In this document: one piece after another, positions 1-8,576 of the stretch
How positions within the stretch are numbered: position 1 is the first letter of the stretch
Layout: every line of letters begins with the position of its first letter
Virus record (IMG/VR): IMGVR_UViG_3300049783_000569
Span: 1-42,112 of that record
Length of the DNA: 42,112 nucleotides
Reading direction: 5' to 3' (one strand)
Source of the DNA: a virus
Translations under genes and position numbers: made by a program
Notes under the pieces: generated by a model
What the model saw: only the letters and a program-made list of their open reading frames with translations
Databases searched by the model: none
What the model was told of the DNA's origin: nothing

Positions 1-2085
1 AAGACCGTCGAGCTCGAGTGGAGCTCCCTCCCGGGCCTCCTGCGCGGCATCGCCCTCACATCGGGCCTGCCGAGTGAAAAGCGCATGGGCCTGTGCTGGT
101 CCCCCGTCCGGCTGAAGCCTGGGAAGGACACACGGGCCAATGGCAACGTCGCCACGCTCTCTGCCCTCGTCCTCGACTACGACTTCGACCCTGAAAAGAA
201 AGCCTTCGGTGCCACACTCGAGCAGGTCAAGGAAGTCTGGGCCGACTGGACCTCCTGGGTCCACACCACTTGGTCCCACGACCCCGGCACCACGGGCCCT
301 GGCGGAATCGGGGGCCCCACACCCGCACGTCCACGCTGCCGCATCATCCTTCCCTTCTCCCGTGAGGTCACTCCACGCGAGTACAAGCAAATCTGGGCCT
401 GGGCAAACGACCGTGGCACAAACGCGGGCCTGGTCGCCGACGAGCAAACCAAAGACCTCTCCCGTATGTGGTTCTTCCCCTACGACCGCCCGGGCTACCA
501 GAGCGACGAGTGGGAAGGTGGTGGCACGCTGCCCCTCACCGACATCTTGGCTGGGGCCTTTGAAGAAGAACGCCTCGGTGCCCCCACGGGCCTCATCGAC
601 GGCTGGCCAGTCAACACCCTCTTCCGCTCCGAAGCGGGCCCCGTGGCCATCTCCGACTGGGCAAAAGGTGCAGACCCGGGCATGAAGCTCAAGGGCTACT
701 GTCCATCGGACAACAAGTCCTCCTTCGGCTCGGCCTTCCTACGCCGCACAGCCGCGGGCGTTCTCTTCTGCTGCACCAGCCACTCCCATGCCCATGACGG
801 AGAGCTCAAGCTGTGGTGGCAGGACCCCGACGTTGAAGGGCGCCAGGTCGCGGGGGACCGCAAGGTCCTCTCCCAACTGCAGTGGAACTTGAACAAGGAC
901 GGCGACCGCAAGGGACTGAAGACCACACTGGACAACCTGCGCACCATCCTCTCCTTCGACACCCGCTGGCAGGGCCGCTTCTGGCTTGACACCTTTCGCA
1001 ACCAGCGGATGCTCGACGATGAACCTCTGCAGGACAACGACTACCTGAACATGCTGTGCTGGCTCGAGCGGGCCTACGAAGCAGCGTGGAACAAGGGCGC
1101 CGTCATCGACGCGGTCAACCAGGCGTGCGACGACGACGAGCGGAACCCGCTGACCGATGAGCTCGGCAGCTACTCCTGGGATGGCATCGCTCGTCTCGAG
1201 GAGTTCTTCATCAAGTCCGCGGGCTGTGAGGACACCCCTCTCATCCGGGCCTACGGCAAGAAGTTCTTGGTCGGTGCCATCGCACGGGCCTACGACCCGG
1301 GCTGCAAGGTGGACACAATGCCTGTCCTCTCCGGGCCCCAGGGGTTCCTGAAGTCCAGCATCTTCCGGGCCCTCGCCAGTGGCGAATGGTTCAGTGACAG
1401 TGCCATCGACCTACGCAGCAAGGATGCCTACTCCATGCTCGACGGTGTGTGGATTTACGAGATTGCCGAGATGGAGGCGATGAACAAAGCCGATGTCAGC
1501 CGGGTCAAGCAGTTCTTGTCCAGCCAGGTAGACCAGTACCGTCCGCCCTATGGCCGTGCCAAAATCACTCGGTCCCGCCAGACGGTCTTCATCGGCACAA
1601 CCAATGAGCAGGGCGTCCTGCGTGACACCACGGGCTCCCGACGCTTCTGGGCTGTCCACACCGGGCCCAAGGCGGACCTGCAGTGGGTCAAGGACAACCG
1701 GGTGCAGCTGTGGGCTGAAGCCCGCATGGCTTACGAAGCTGGGGCCATCTGGTGGCTAACGAACGAAGAAGACCGCATGAGGGCCAAGGGCAACGAAGAG
1801 TTCCAGTCCCAAGACCCCTGGGCCGAACCCGTCCGTGCTGCCCTGTCCGTCTGCACCATCATCACCGCGTCATCCCTGCTGACAGACACGCTCGAGATTG
1901 AAGTGGCCCGTCAGACCACCCGTGACCTGCAGCGCGTGGGCTCAATTCTCGCCGTGATGCCCATGTGGAAACGTGACAGGTTGTGGCTAAAAGGAGGCAT
2001 CCACACGTATTATCATTCTGAAGGTCTCGAGCGTGAGGACGCCCGCGAGATGATGAAATCCCAACTCACCGGAGCCATACATTGA
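1..2085 (+). CDS. Primase / VapE-type helicase (main part; start lies across the contig junction)
   Basis: Predicted replicative primase-helicase. The frame is open from base 1; joining the contig end adds six codons and an ATG at 42095, giving a 700-residue protein. The N-terminal third resembles archaeo-eukaryotic-type primases of phages: an acidic VLDYDFD strand (about 169-189), a WSHD segment and an RMWFFPYD segment. The C-terminal half is a VapE-family P-loop helicase: Walker A SGPQGFLKSS (1330-1359), an acidic strand VWIYEIAEME (1447-1476), a sensor strand ending GTTNE near 1600, and a TGSRRFW arginine-finger motif near 1630. Residues upstream of the first in-window ATG (85) fit the primase domain, so 85 is unlikely to be the true start. 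It is the first gene of the right-going block, back to back with the left-going replication operon. Domain assignment is confident; activity is inferred. Confidence 0.85.
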   Translation, partial: KTVELEWSSLPGLLRGIALTSGLPSEKRMGLCWSPVRLKPGKDTRANGNVATLSALVLDYDFDPEKKAFGATLEQVKEVWADWTSWVHTTWSHDPGTTGPGGIGGPTPARPRCRIILPFSREVTPREYKQIWAWANDRGTNAGLVADEQTKDLSRMWFFPYDRPGYQSDEWEGGGTLPLTDILAGAFEEERLGAPTGLIDGWPVNTLFRSEAGPVAISDWAKGADPGMKLKGYCPSDNKSSFGSAFLRRTAAGVLFCCTSHSHAHDGELKLWWQDPDVEGRQVAGDRKVLSQLQWNLNKDGDRKGLKTTLDNLRTILSFDTRWQGRFWLDTFRNQRMLDDEPLQDNDYLNMLCWLERAYEAAWNKGAVIDAVNQACDDDERNPLTDELGSYSWDGIARLEEFFIKSAGCEDTPLIRAYGKKFLVGAIARAYDPGCKVDTMPVLSGPQGFLKSSIFRALASGEWFSDSAIDLRSKDAYSMLDGVWIYEIAEMEAMNKADVSRVKQFLSSQVDQYRPPYGRAKITRSRQTVFIGTTNEQGVLRDTTGSRRFWAVHTGPKADLQWVKDNRVQLWAEARMAYEAGAIWWLTNEEDRMRAKGNEEFQSQDPWAEPVRAALSVCTIITASSLLTDTLEIEVARQTTRDLQRVGSILAVMPMWKRDRLWLKGGIHTYYHSEGLEREDAREMMKSQLTGAIH

Positions 2086-2162
2086 CACCAGCCAACCTGT
2101 CCTGTTACACGCCTACATGCAGTCATAGGGCTCTCGTCCTTTGTGTTGCGGGTTGGCACCCA

Positions 2163-2209
2163 GAGTGTCTGGTTGGGGGGCGTCGATGACTCACCCCAAT
2201 CAGACACTC
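2163..2209 (+). promoter_or_regulatory. Long hairpin around the ribosome binding site and start codon of the zinc-ribbon gene
   Basis: An inverted repeat pairs 2163-2178 (GAGTGTCTGGTTGGGG) with 2194-2209 (CCCCAATCAGACACTC): 15 of 16 pairs are Watson-Crick and the other is G-U in RNA. The 15-base loop holds the ATG at 2186, and the G-run that would serve as Shine-Dalgarno lies in the 5' arm. No T-run follows on either strand, so it does not look like a terminator. A translational switch or RNA-protein binding site is the likeliest role (inference). Confidence 0.65.
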
Positions 2210-2668
2210 GCTGCCACAGCCCAACGTATGACCGACCAATGCGACTGGGCAATCGAGTGGGAGCCCAGGCTGGAACGCTGGGTCGCCACGGAACCCGGGG
2301 CTGACCCAGACATTCAATGTGTCCTGTACGCCCGCACCCTCGGGGCCCTGGACAAGCGCCTCCGGGCCATCGGCGTGATGCCTGCTGCACGCACGGTGCG
2401 CCAGACGAGGGAAGAAGGGATTGTACCGGAGTTGTACAAGAAGCACTTCGACATTGACGTGCCCGACGACGCTGACAAGAACACAGCCGAGCGGAAGGCA
2501 GAGTTCATTGAGGCCATGCAGTTCCATGAAGAAGTGCCTGATGTGTTCCCCGGTGACACCCCGCACCCGCGCTGCCAGATGTGCGGCAGCACTGTGCTCG
2601 TGCGCGCGCGCGCCGGTGTGTTCTGCCGCCGCTGCGGCCACCGGGCAGAAGCCGCGGGCGGTGAGTGA
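2186..2668 (+). CDS. Unknown protein with C-terminal zinc ribbon
   Basis: A 160-residue protein of unknown function. The C-terminus has two CxxC knuckles, CQMCG and CRRCG, about 15 residues apart, which should bind one zinc ion. The N-terminal two thirds is mostly helical and charged, with no domain I recognise. I chose ATG 2186 because a G-run lies just upstream; the frame is also open to a TTG at 2141, which would add 15 residues. The start sits in the loop of a strong hairpin (2163-2209), suggesting controlled translation. The stop overlaps the next start (TGATG), so the two are probably co-translated. Its place after the primase suggests an early or DNA-metabolism role, but this is only positional. 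Confidence 0.7.
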   Translation: MTHPNQTLAATAQRMTDQCDWAIEWEPRLERWVATEPGADPDIQCVLYARTLGALDKRLRAIGVMPAARTVRQTREEGIVPELYKKHFDIDVPDDADKNTAERKAEFIEAMQFHEEVPDVFPGDTPHPRCQMCGSTVLVRARAGVFCRRCGHRAEAAGGE

Positions 2669-3066
2669 TGGCAAATAACCAAGCGCCCCCCGGTGTCGGG
2701 ATTCGTCGAGGGAGTCCTGTAGCGCCAACCTCCGAAGGGGTGTGGACAAACCCGCAAGGACACGGAAACTCGAAAAAGGCGCGGAGCGTAGTGCGCGAAA
2801 ACGTGTGGACAGCTCCCAAGTTTGAAGACCGGACCTGTTACCTGTGCGACTGGGGAAATCAAGAGCTGCTTAACTGCCGCCTAGACCTCACCGACCCCAC
2901 CGGCAGAATGCACGCCGCATGGGCCATCATCGACAGCCCCGGCTGGGAGGATGTGATGGGTGAGTGGGAAGGGCTCTTTGCCAAGATTCAAACTGGCATG
3001 GATTGCACCGCAGAAGAAGTCGCTCGGCTTGCGGCTCTCATGTGGCACATCGTGGGTACAGAGTGA
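2668..3066 (+). CDS. Unknown small protein with a CxxC motif
   Basis: A 132-residue hypothetical protein. The first 50 residues are polar and glycine/proline-rich and probably disordered, with the short motif VWT appearing twice. The second half has a CYLC pair followed by another cysteine (NC) about ten residues on, then a tryptophan-rich helical region (WAIIDSPGW, LAALMWHIV). One metal site is possible but incomplete. The ATG at 2668 overlaps the upstream stop as TGATG; a GTG three bases earlier is a less likely start. It belongs to a run of four overlapping unknown genes between the primase and the packaging genes. Confidence 0.6.
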   Translation: MANNQAPPGVGIRRGSPVAPTSEGVWTNPQGHGNSKKARSVVRENVWTAPKFEDRTCYLCDWGNQELLNCRLDLTDPTGRMHAAWAIIDSPGWEDVMGEWEGLFAKIQTGMDCTAEEVARLAALMWHIVGTE

Positions 3067-3380
3067 TGCAACTTCCATCATTCGGCACCCGCTTATACAT
3101 CCGCATCATCAGGGGCAAAGGGGTTATTCTCCAGTGCGACGGGGGCCTAAAGCCTCCCCCTGAACAGCTTTTTGTCAGTGCTGCTATCTACCGCATCGGT
3201 TTGGGCTGGGACACAGACCTGCCCTTACGCCCCTGGCCCGCATGTCATATGGACTTGCTCACTAAGGCCCCAAAAGTACATGAGCGCGCAGTCAGGCAGG
3301 ACTTCTGTATTGCCTTCTTCGGTCTATACTTTGGCTACACCGTTTATTGGGACCTAGCACAAATTGAAGACGCGCCATGA
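3066..3380 (+). CDS. Unknown small protein
   Basis: A 104-residue hypothetical protein starting MQLPSF. It has aromatic and hydrophobic strands (LYIRIIRGKGVIL, FFGLYFGYTVYW) but no membrane segment I would commit to. The frame stays open upstream to 2964, but the ATG at 3066 overlaps the preceding stop (TGATG), the pattern used by its neighbours, so I take the shorter form. The end overlaps the next start as ATGA. Co-translation with the flanking genes is likely; the function is unknown. Confidence 0.55.
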   Translation: MQLPSFGTRLYIRIIRGKGVILQCDGGLKPPPEQLFVSAAIYRIGLGWDTDLPLRPWPACHMDLLTKAPKVHERAVRQDFCIAFFGLYFGYTVYWDLAQIEDAP

Positions 3381-4123
3381 ACGACTTCTTGGCCGACGTG
3401 CATCCCAGCAAGCAGTTGTACGATGGGGCAATGTCTTGGTTCACATGGGAACACCCACTGATTCAACTCGTGCGGTCTGTGTCTCCCATGCCCATCCACA
3501 TCCCCATCTCGGAAGGCCAGCACCCGGCGACACAACTCCGGGCCTTGCGTGAGTCGTGGGACCTCGGTTCCTACTTCGGCATGTGCTCCGAGTGGGTCAT
3601 GGGACCAACCTACCTGCATCCACCCCCCGGGTGGGACCTGGCGCCTGCAGCGACCCGCGGCTGGCCCGCCCCATGGGCCGTGGCCAACATGAGTTGCACC
3701 TGGCGTGCTATGTGCGAGACCATCCCGGGCATCGTCTGCATGGCCATGGGCATCGAGAAGGGCTGGATTGATGCGTGGTTGGGACCGGCCTGGCCTGTGC
3801 TCGAGTCCATCGCCCTCATCGAGTCAGAGAACCTGGGCTTGTGCATCTGGTGGTTCAACATTGACATGGAGAACATTCCGACGCTGAAGGAGGAGTTCGC
3901 CGGGGTCAACCTCATCCGGTGGGAGAAGGCCATCCTGAACCCATGGAAAATCACGGGGTTGAACGGGTGGAAGTGCTCGGACCTGTGGCATATGTTTGAG
4001 CGGAACGAGCTCAAGCAGCGCCGCCGTCCTCGCCCCCAGACCAAGAAGCAGGCTATCATTGTACCCTCGGAGGATGACCGATGGCTAGGACTGCCGAAGA
4101 CGATGAGACCCAAGAGCATGTGA
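3377..4123 (+). CDS. Unknown tryptophan-rich protein
   Basis: A 248-residue protein of unknown function. It is unusually rich in tryptophan (MSWFTWEH, GWIDAWLGPAW, LCIWWFN, NGWKCSDLW) and ends in a basic tail (QRRRPRPQTKK) that could contact nucleic acid. I do not recognise a catalytic motif. The start overlaps the previous stop by four bases (ATGA). Its 3' end overlaps the next gene by 43 bases in another frame, so one of those starts may be annotated too far upstream. It lies immediately before the terminase genes. Confidence 0.6.
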   Translation: MNDFLADVHPSKQLYDGAMSWFTWEHPLIQLVRSVSPMPIHIPISEGQHPATQLRALRESWDLGSYFGMCSEWVMGPTYLHPPPGWDLAPAATRGWPAPWAVANMSCTWRAMCETIPGIVCMAMGIEKGWIDAWLGPAWPVLESIALIESENLGLCIWWFNIDMENIPTLKEEFAGVNLIRWEKAILNPWKITGLNGWKCSDLWHMFERNELKQRRRPRPQTKKQAIIVPSEDDRWLGLPKTMRPKSM

Positions 4124-4548
4124 GCAAGAAGAAGACCAAGAAGGACAAGGGGCCAAACGCCTCTGCCATGAAGGGTTCATCCTTCATGGAGTACAACCTT
4201 GTTGTCTCCGAAGCTGACCGGGAGGCGAACGCTGCCATCCTCAAGCATCCGCTGCACACCCTGGAAGAACTGGGTGCTGCAGGGCAGAAGATTGCGCGTG
4301 AGGTCCTGCGGGGCAAGCTGCCACCGGACATTGCACGCTCTGCCTACGAGGGCTTGAAGATGTCCTACGCCACGATGGCATCCAAGCATCGCCAGGACCA
4401 ACTGACCCAGCAGGGTGGAGAGGGCATCGTCGTTGCGCTGTTCGCCTCCAAGGGCCCAGCGCGTCAGATTGAGGCCTACTACACAGACGGGCCAGAAGAG
4501 TTCAAGCCCACTGAAGTCATCGACGTGGCTGTGGAGGATGTTGGGTGA
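4081..4548 (+). CDS. Probable terminase small subunit
   Basis: A 155-residue protein directly upstream of the large terminase, with a GTGA stop/start overlap. The lysine-rich N-terminus (KKKTKKDKG) and the helical middle (EANAAILKHPLHTLEELG, then REVLRGKLPPDIARSAYEGLKMSYATMA) suit a DNA-recognition subunit, and the acidic C-terminus (VIDVAVEDVG) could dock to the large subunit. I cannot identify a family from sequence, so the call rests on position and composition. It would recognise phage DNA for packaging. A later start at the ATG in KGSSFMEYN would remove the overlap with the previous gene. Confidence 0.5.
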   Translation: MARTAEDDETQEHVSKKKTKKDKGPNASAMKGSSFMEYNLVVSEADREANAAILKHPLHTLEELGAAGQKIAREVLRGKLPPDIARSAYEGLKMSYATMASKHRQDQLTQQGGEGIVVALFASKGPARQIEAYYTDGPEEFKPTEVIDVAVEDVG

Positions 4549-6299
4549 GCTTCGACTTTGCCAACCTGCCACCAGAGCAGCTGAAAGAAGCCCGTGAACG
4601 TCTCGCCGACCCCAGATTCTCCCTGCCAACCTATGGCAAGGTGCTGGACATGGCGACGGACACCGCGGTCCAGTACGACCCTGACCGCATAGCCAAGAAG
4701 ATTCAGCGCACCATCCTGTCCTACGCAGGGGCACCCCCGGAGAATGACCACGGGCAGTACCGCTGGCTGGTCCTGCTGACCTCACGACAGGCGGGCAAGT
4801 CCACGGCCACTGCAATGGCCAGCTACGCGCTGTGCGGCTACACACCGGGTGCTGACCACCTCTGCTTGGCTGATACCAAGGACCGGGCCAACTACCTCCA
4901 CGGTCGCGTGGTGTTCACGCACGAGCACTGGCCCAAGGCTGTGCGTAGCCCGACCACCAACCGGAAGGAAACACGCCAGCTGACCTTCGACCCGAATGCC
5001 CGGCTCGGTGGGAAGATGCGTACAGCATCCCTCGAGACCAACGCTGTTGGTGTCGGTGCAAGCCCCGCGTTCCTGCACTGGTCCGAAGTCGGCCTGTGCG
5101 ACAACACCGAAGAACAGTGGTCGATGCTCCGGCCTGCCATGACCAACCGGAACAACTCACGGGCCATCTTCGAGTGTACTCCGACCCTGGCTGGCATGGC
5201 TGGCACGGACTTCTGGAAGGGGATGGTCGATGACGCGAAGAAGGGCGGACGCTACGTCTATGCCTTCTTCCCCTACTGGGACACGATTCTCAATCGACGG
5301 AAGTGGAACAAGGGAGACCGGCTAGACTCTGTTGAAGAGAAGCTGATGGAGAAGTTCGGCCCCAAGGGCATGAAGCTCGAGAACATCGCCTTCCGCCGCT
5401 CGGCAATGGACGAGGACCGGGAGATTCGCCGGAACCCCGACCTCTTCGATGTCTTCTACCCGAAGGATGACATCTCCTGCTGGGTCGGTGCCTCGTCGGG
5501 CGTCATCCCCCGGGCTTCCCTGCAGCGTCACATTGACAGCATCCTCATCCCGTGGGCCCAGTACGATGTGTACAAGGAGTACAAGGAGCCGCGCGAAGGT
5601 GCTATCTACGCCATCGGTGCCGACCCCGCGGGCTTTGGCGCACGCGACCATGCTTCCTTCCAAGTGCTCGAGCTCTGGGATGGTGAGTGGACACAGGTGG
5701 CGACCTACGCGGGTGTCACAGACCCCGTGGAGTTCCCGAAGAAGCTGATGGCAGCGGGCAAGCGGTACAACAACGCCGCGATTGGAGTGGAGCGGAACGG
5801 CGTTGGTGCGGGTACCCTCGTGGCACTCGAGACCGCGGGCTACACCAACATCTTCTACGAGAAGATGGGTTCACCGGGCATCTGGACATCGGCCCAGAGC
5901 CTTGACAAAATGACGACACATCTTGTTGACGCACTGATGGATGAGCTCACCATCTACGACGAGGACTTGGTCAACCAATTCTTGTCGTACCGCCATGACA
6001 AGCGAACTGAAGACGGGGTGAACACTGAAATCCTCCGTGGTGGTGGCACCGGACGCCGCCGTCGTGACCGACATCACTGGGACAAAGTGTCGGCGATGCT
6101 CATGGCTGTGGCCGTGGCCAGGACGCTGCCACAGCGCGTCAAGCCGGGGGCCATCCCGAAGGCCTCCGAGAATGTTGTCATGTACCAAGACATGACCTGG
6201 GATAAGGTGAGAGCCTTCGAGGTGAAGTCAAGGCAGGCAAAGAAGGGTAAGGCTGGACGACCGAAGCTCAAGAAGACAAAATACCGGAGGCGTAAATGA
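4545..6299 (+). CDS. terL: Terminase large subunit
   Basis: The ATP-driven packaging motor and nuclease, 584 residues. The ATPase half has Walker A TSRQAGKST (K85), a Walker B-like strand FLHWSE and a coupling motif ECTP. The nuclease half has GADPAGFGARDHA (D360, D368), an acidic strand GVERNG and HHWD (D513), the three acidic clusters of the RNase H-fold terminase nuclease. Length is normal. The start is a GTG overlapping the preceding stop. The C-terminus is very basic (KKGKAGRPKLKKTKYRRRK). It would cut concatemers and pump DNA through the portal. Its subfamily, and so the cos, pac or terminal-repeat mode, cannot be settled by eye. Confidence 0.93.
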   Translation: MSFDFANLPPEQLKEARERLADPRFSLPTYGKVLDMATDTAVQYDPDRIAKKIQRTILSYAGAPPENDHGQYRWLVLLTSRQAGKSTATAMASYALCGYTPGADHLCLADTKDRANYLHGRVVFTHEHWPKAVRSPTTNRKETRQLTFDPNARLGGKMRTASLETNAVGVGASPAFLHWSEVGLCDNTEEQWSMLRPAMTNRNNSRAIFECTPTLAGMAGTDFWKGMVDDAKKGGRYVYAFFPYWDTILNRRKWNKGDRLDSVEEKLMEKFGPKGMKLENIAFRRSAMDEDREIRRNPDLFDVFYPKDDISCWVGASSGVIPRASLQRHIDSILIPWAQYDVYKEYKEPREGAIYAIGADPAGFGARDHASFQVLELWDGEWTQVATYAGVTDPVEFPKKLMAAGKRYNNAAIGVERNGVGAGTLVALETAGYTNIFYEKMGSPGIWTSAQSLDKMTTHLVDALMDELTIYDEDLVNQFLSYRHDKRTEDGVNTEILRGGGTGRRRRDRHHWDKVSAMLMAVAVARTLPQRVKPGAIPKASENVVMYQDMTWDKVRAFEVKSRQAKKGKAGRPKLKKTKYRRRK

Positions 6300-6502
6300 A
6301 GATGGACACCCACAAGGCGAAGCTCGAAGCGTACAACGCTGCGGCTGAAAAGGCCTTGTCCGACGCAGGTTCAATCCTCGCGGCGAAGAAGGAAGGCCCA
6401 GGGGGCCCGGAGCCCTTGAGTGCCATGCAGCCCATGGCGTCCATGGAGTTGATGGCTGGTGCGTCTTCCATGGATGACCTCGACACCGACTTGGAGCTCT
6501 GA
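6296..6502 (+). CDS. Small unknown protein between terminase and portal
   Basis: A 68-residue protein starting MKMDTHKAK. The N-terminal half is a likely alanine/lysine-rich helix; the rest is methionine/serine-rich and ends acidic (DDLDTDLEL). The start overlaps the terminase stop (ATGA) and its stop overlaps the next start, so all are probably co-translated. No family is recognised. Such small genes here are often packaging or head accessory proteins, but that is positional inference only. Confidence 0.55.
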   Translation: MKMDTHKAKLEAYNAAAEKALSDAGSILAAKKEGPGGPEPLSAMQPMASMELMAGASSMDDLDTDLEL

Positions 6503-6744
6503 TGCCCGAGCGCATGAAGAAGCCAGCAGCATCGGCCCAGACCCATGAGGCCCGCAAGAAGGCCGCCCAGGGATTGCTCTCGGACAAAGTGCCAGTGCGT
6601 TCCGTGTCCTACGAGATGGATGCGAAGGAGAGAGCAGAGGTCAACGCGGAAATCAAGGCGGCTGAAAGCGCGGCATCTCGTGACAGTGAACACCAGCGGG
6701 CCATCGAAGCGGATAGGCGTCGGCGTGAGAACGGAGGCATCTGA
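6502..6744 (+). CDS. Small charged helical protein
   Basis: An 80-residue, strongly charged protein. From residue 38 onward the pattern (KERAEVNAEIKAAESAASRD, then HQRAIEADRRRREN) is that of a continuous helix or coiled coil. Both ends overlap neighbours (TGATG), including the portal gene downstream. The function is unknown; a head-assembly accessory is possible. Confidence 0.55.
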   Translation: MPERMKKPAASAQTHEARKKAAQGLLSDKVPVRSVSYEMDAKERAEVNAEIKAAESAASRDSEHQRAIEADRRRRENGGI

Positions 6745-8567
6745 TGGCCATGGACTTCAACCAACTCAACAACCTCATCAAAACCCACAAGACCCGTGGG
6801 CAACATGAGCAGAAGGAACTTGACCGCAACCGGCGCTTCTACCAAGGACGCTGGCAAGACGACATGCAGGACCAGAATGTCGTAGTGGACGAGGGTGAGA
6901 CCGAAGAAGAGTTGCTGACGGAGACGAACTACAGCTTCGCCTTCGTGGACTCCATGGTCGCCAATGTCTGCCCGACCAACCCACGCATCTCCACGACATC
7001 TCCTCACAAGGAATCCAAGGAAGCTGCGCGGTACCGTGAGGCCCTGGTCAATGAGACCTTCTTCCGTGGCAAGACCCACGAGAAGCTGTGGAGCCTGGCC
7101 ACCAAGTCATCGGTCTACCCACGGTCATTCCTGAAGGCCTTGTGGAACGCCCGCACGAATCGCCCCATCTTCCGGGTGCTGGACCCGCGGAATGTGTGGT
7201 TCGACCGTTCCACAGCAGAATGGGATGACATCAAGTACATCATTGAAGTCGTCGTGCTTGACAAGGCTGCGTTCGCTGCCCGGGTCGAGAAGAAACAGTA
7301 CACGGGCAAGGCGGCAGAGAACCCAGCGTTCAGCGCCTACCCCCGCTGGTTGAAGCCACCGAAGCAAGCGTCCCAGAGTGCGCTGGACATCTTCGAGTGG
7401 GCCATCGTCTACGAGGTTTACGACTTCACAGACCCGGATGTGAAGTTCTACCACTTCTCCGACACCAATCCCGAGCCACTGTACAAGGGCTCTCGCCCTT
7501 ACACGTTCCTGCGCAACCCCTACTCCATGCTCACGTTCAATGAGAACTTGGAAGATGGTGGTGGCATGTCTGATGTCAGCCTCATCGCAGCCCAGAATGA
7601 CCGGCTCAATGAACTGGACAGCCTGCAGTTGCAGCACGTCCAGGCCTCCATCCCGCAGACAATCTTCAACAAGTCTGCCTCGGATGACCCCGCAGCCTTT
7701 GAAGCTGCAATCAGCACACCGAGCATCGGGGGCCTCATTGGTGTCTCATTGGGTCGTCAGTACAAGCTGTCCGACCTGATGGCCACGACGCCGACCCCTT
7801 CACTCGAGCACAGCTGGTCGGCCATCCGGGCTTCCATTGAAGGCAGCATCACCTTCACGCTGGGCCTCCCTGACTTCGACCGGGGCAAGCTCGGCGCCGA
7901 CGTGGCGACTGAAGTGGCCTTGGCTGACTCGAGCCGCCGCACGCGACTCGGGCGCCGCCAGCGCAAAATCTACGACATCATGGCGTGGATGGCAGAGAGC
8001 ATCGTCAGCCTGTACGAACAGTTCTTGGCGGATGGGGATGAACTTCCCGTGCGCCTCGCGGGCCGTCGCACCGAGCTCGTTGACCGTGAGATGTTGGACT
8101 TCAGGCCAAAGGGCTCCACCGAACCGGGCAAGGCGTTCTACTACGAAGCCATCCCGTATTCGGCCATGGAGAACAACCGTGTCTCCCAGCTGAAGCGGAT
8201 GCAGGAGAACTGGCCGGTCCTCCAAGAGCTCGCAGCAGCGGGCATGATTGACAATGGGCGTCTGGCTGACAAGCTCCTTGAGCTCATGCTTATGCCCGAC
8301 CTGCGCCTCGACGAAGAAGAGGAGGCAGCAGCCAAGGCGGAAGCACAAGCTGCACAAGCGCCACCGGGTGCTCCCGACATGGGAGCGATGCCGGCACCGA
8401 TGGATGAAGAGGCCATGGCCACGGGCGGACTGCCCGATGGGCTCGAAGAACCCCCACCTGTTGACGGCGCGTTTGACCAAGCCGGTGGGCCGGGCAATGG
8501 CGGTTCAGGTGGTGTGGCCCGTGGTATGTCTGCATTCCCCTCTGATGACCCCTTCGATACTCTCTAG
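6744..8567 (+). CDS. Portal protein
   Basis: The dodecameric portal through which DNA enters and leaves the head, 607 residues. Supporting features are the position after the terminase, the length, an N-terminal helical region (QKELDRNRRFYQGRW), a central segment giving DPRNVWFD, and a long C-terminal-domain helix (TRLGRRQRKIYDIMAWMAE, then SIVSLYEQFL) typical of podovirus and siphovirus portals. About the last 90 residues are alanine-, methionine-, proline- and glycine-rich and acidic, probably a disordered tail facing the head interior. The ATG at 6744 overlaps the previous stop. I see no protease motif. Confidence 0.85.
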   Translation: MAMDFNQLNNLIKTHKTRGQHEQKELDRNRRFYQGRWQDDMQDQNVVVDEGETEEELLTETNYSFAFVDSMVANVCPTNPRISTTSPHKESKEAARYREALVNETFFRGKTHEKLWSLATKSSVYPRSFLKALWNARTNRPIFRVLDPRNVWFDRSTAEWDDIKYIIEVVVLDKAAFAARVEKKQYTGKAAENPAFSAYPRWLKPPKQASQSALDIFEWAIVYEVYDFTDPDVKFYHFSDTNPEPLYKGSRPYTFLRNPYSMLTFNENLEDGGGMSDVSLIAAQNDRLNELDSLQLQHVQASIPQTIFNKSASDDPAAFEAAISTPSIGGLIGVSLGRQYKLSDLMATTPTPSLEHSWSAIRASIEGSITFTLGLPDFDRGKLGADVATEVALADSSRRTRLGRRQRKIYDIMAWMAESIVSLYEQFLADGDELPVRLAGRRTELVDREMLDFRPKGSTEPGKAFYYEAIPYSAMENNRVSQLKRMQENWPVLQELAAAGMIDNGRLADKLLELMLMPDLRLDEEEEAAAKAEAQAAQAPPGAPDMGAMPAPMDEEAMATGGLPDGLEEPPPVDGAFDQAGGPGNGGSGGVARGMSAFPSDDPFDTL

Positions 8568-8576
8568 GAGCACACC

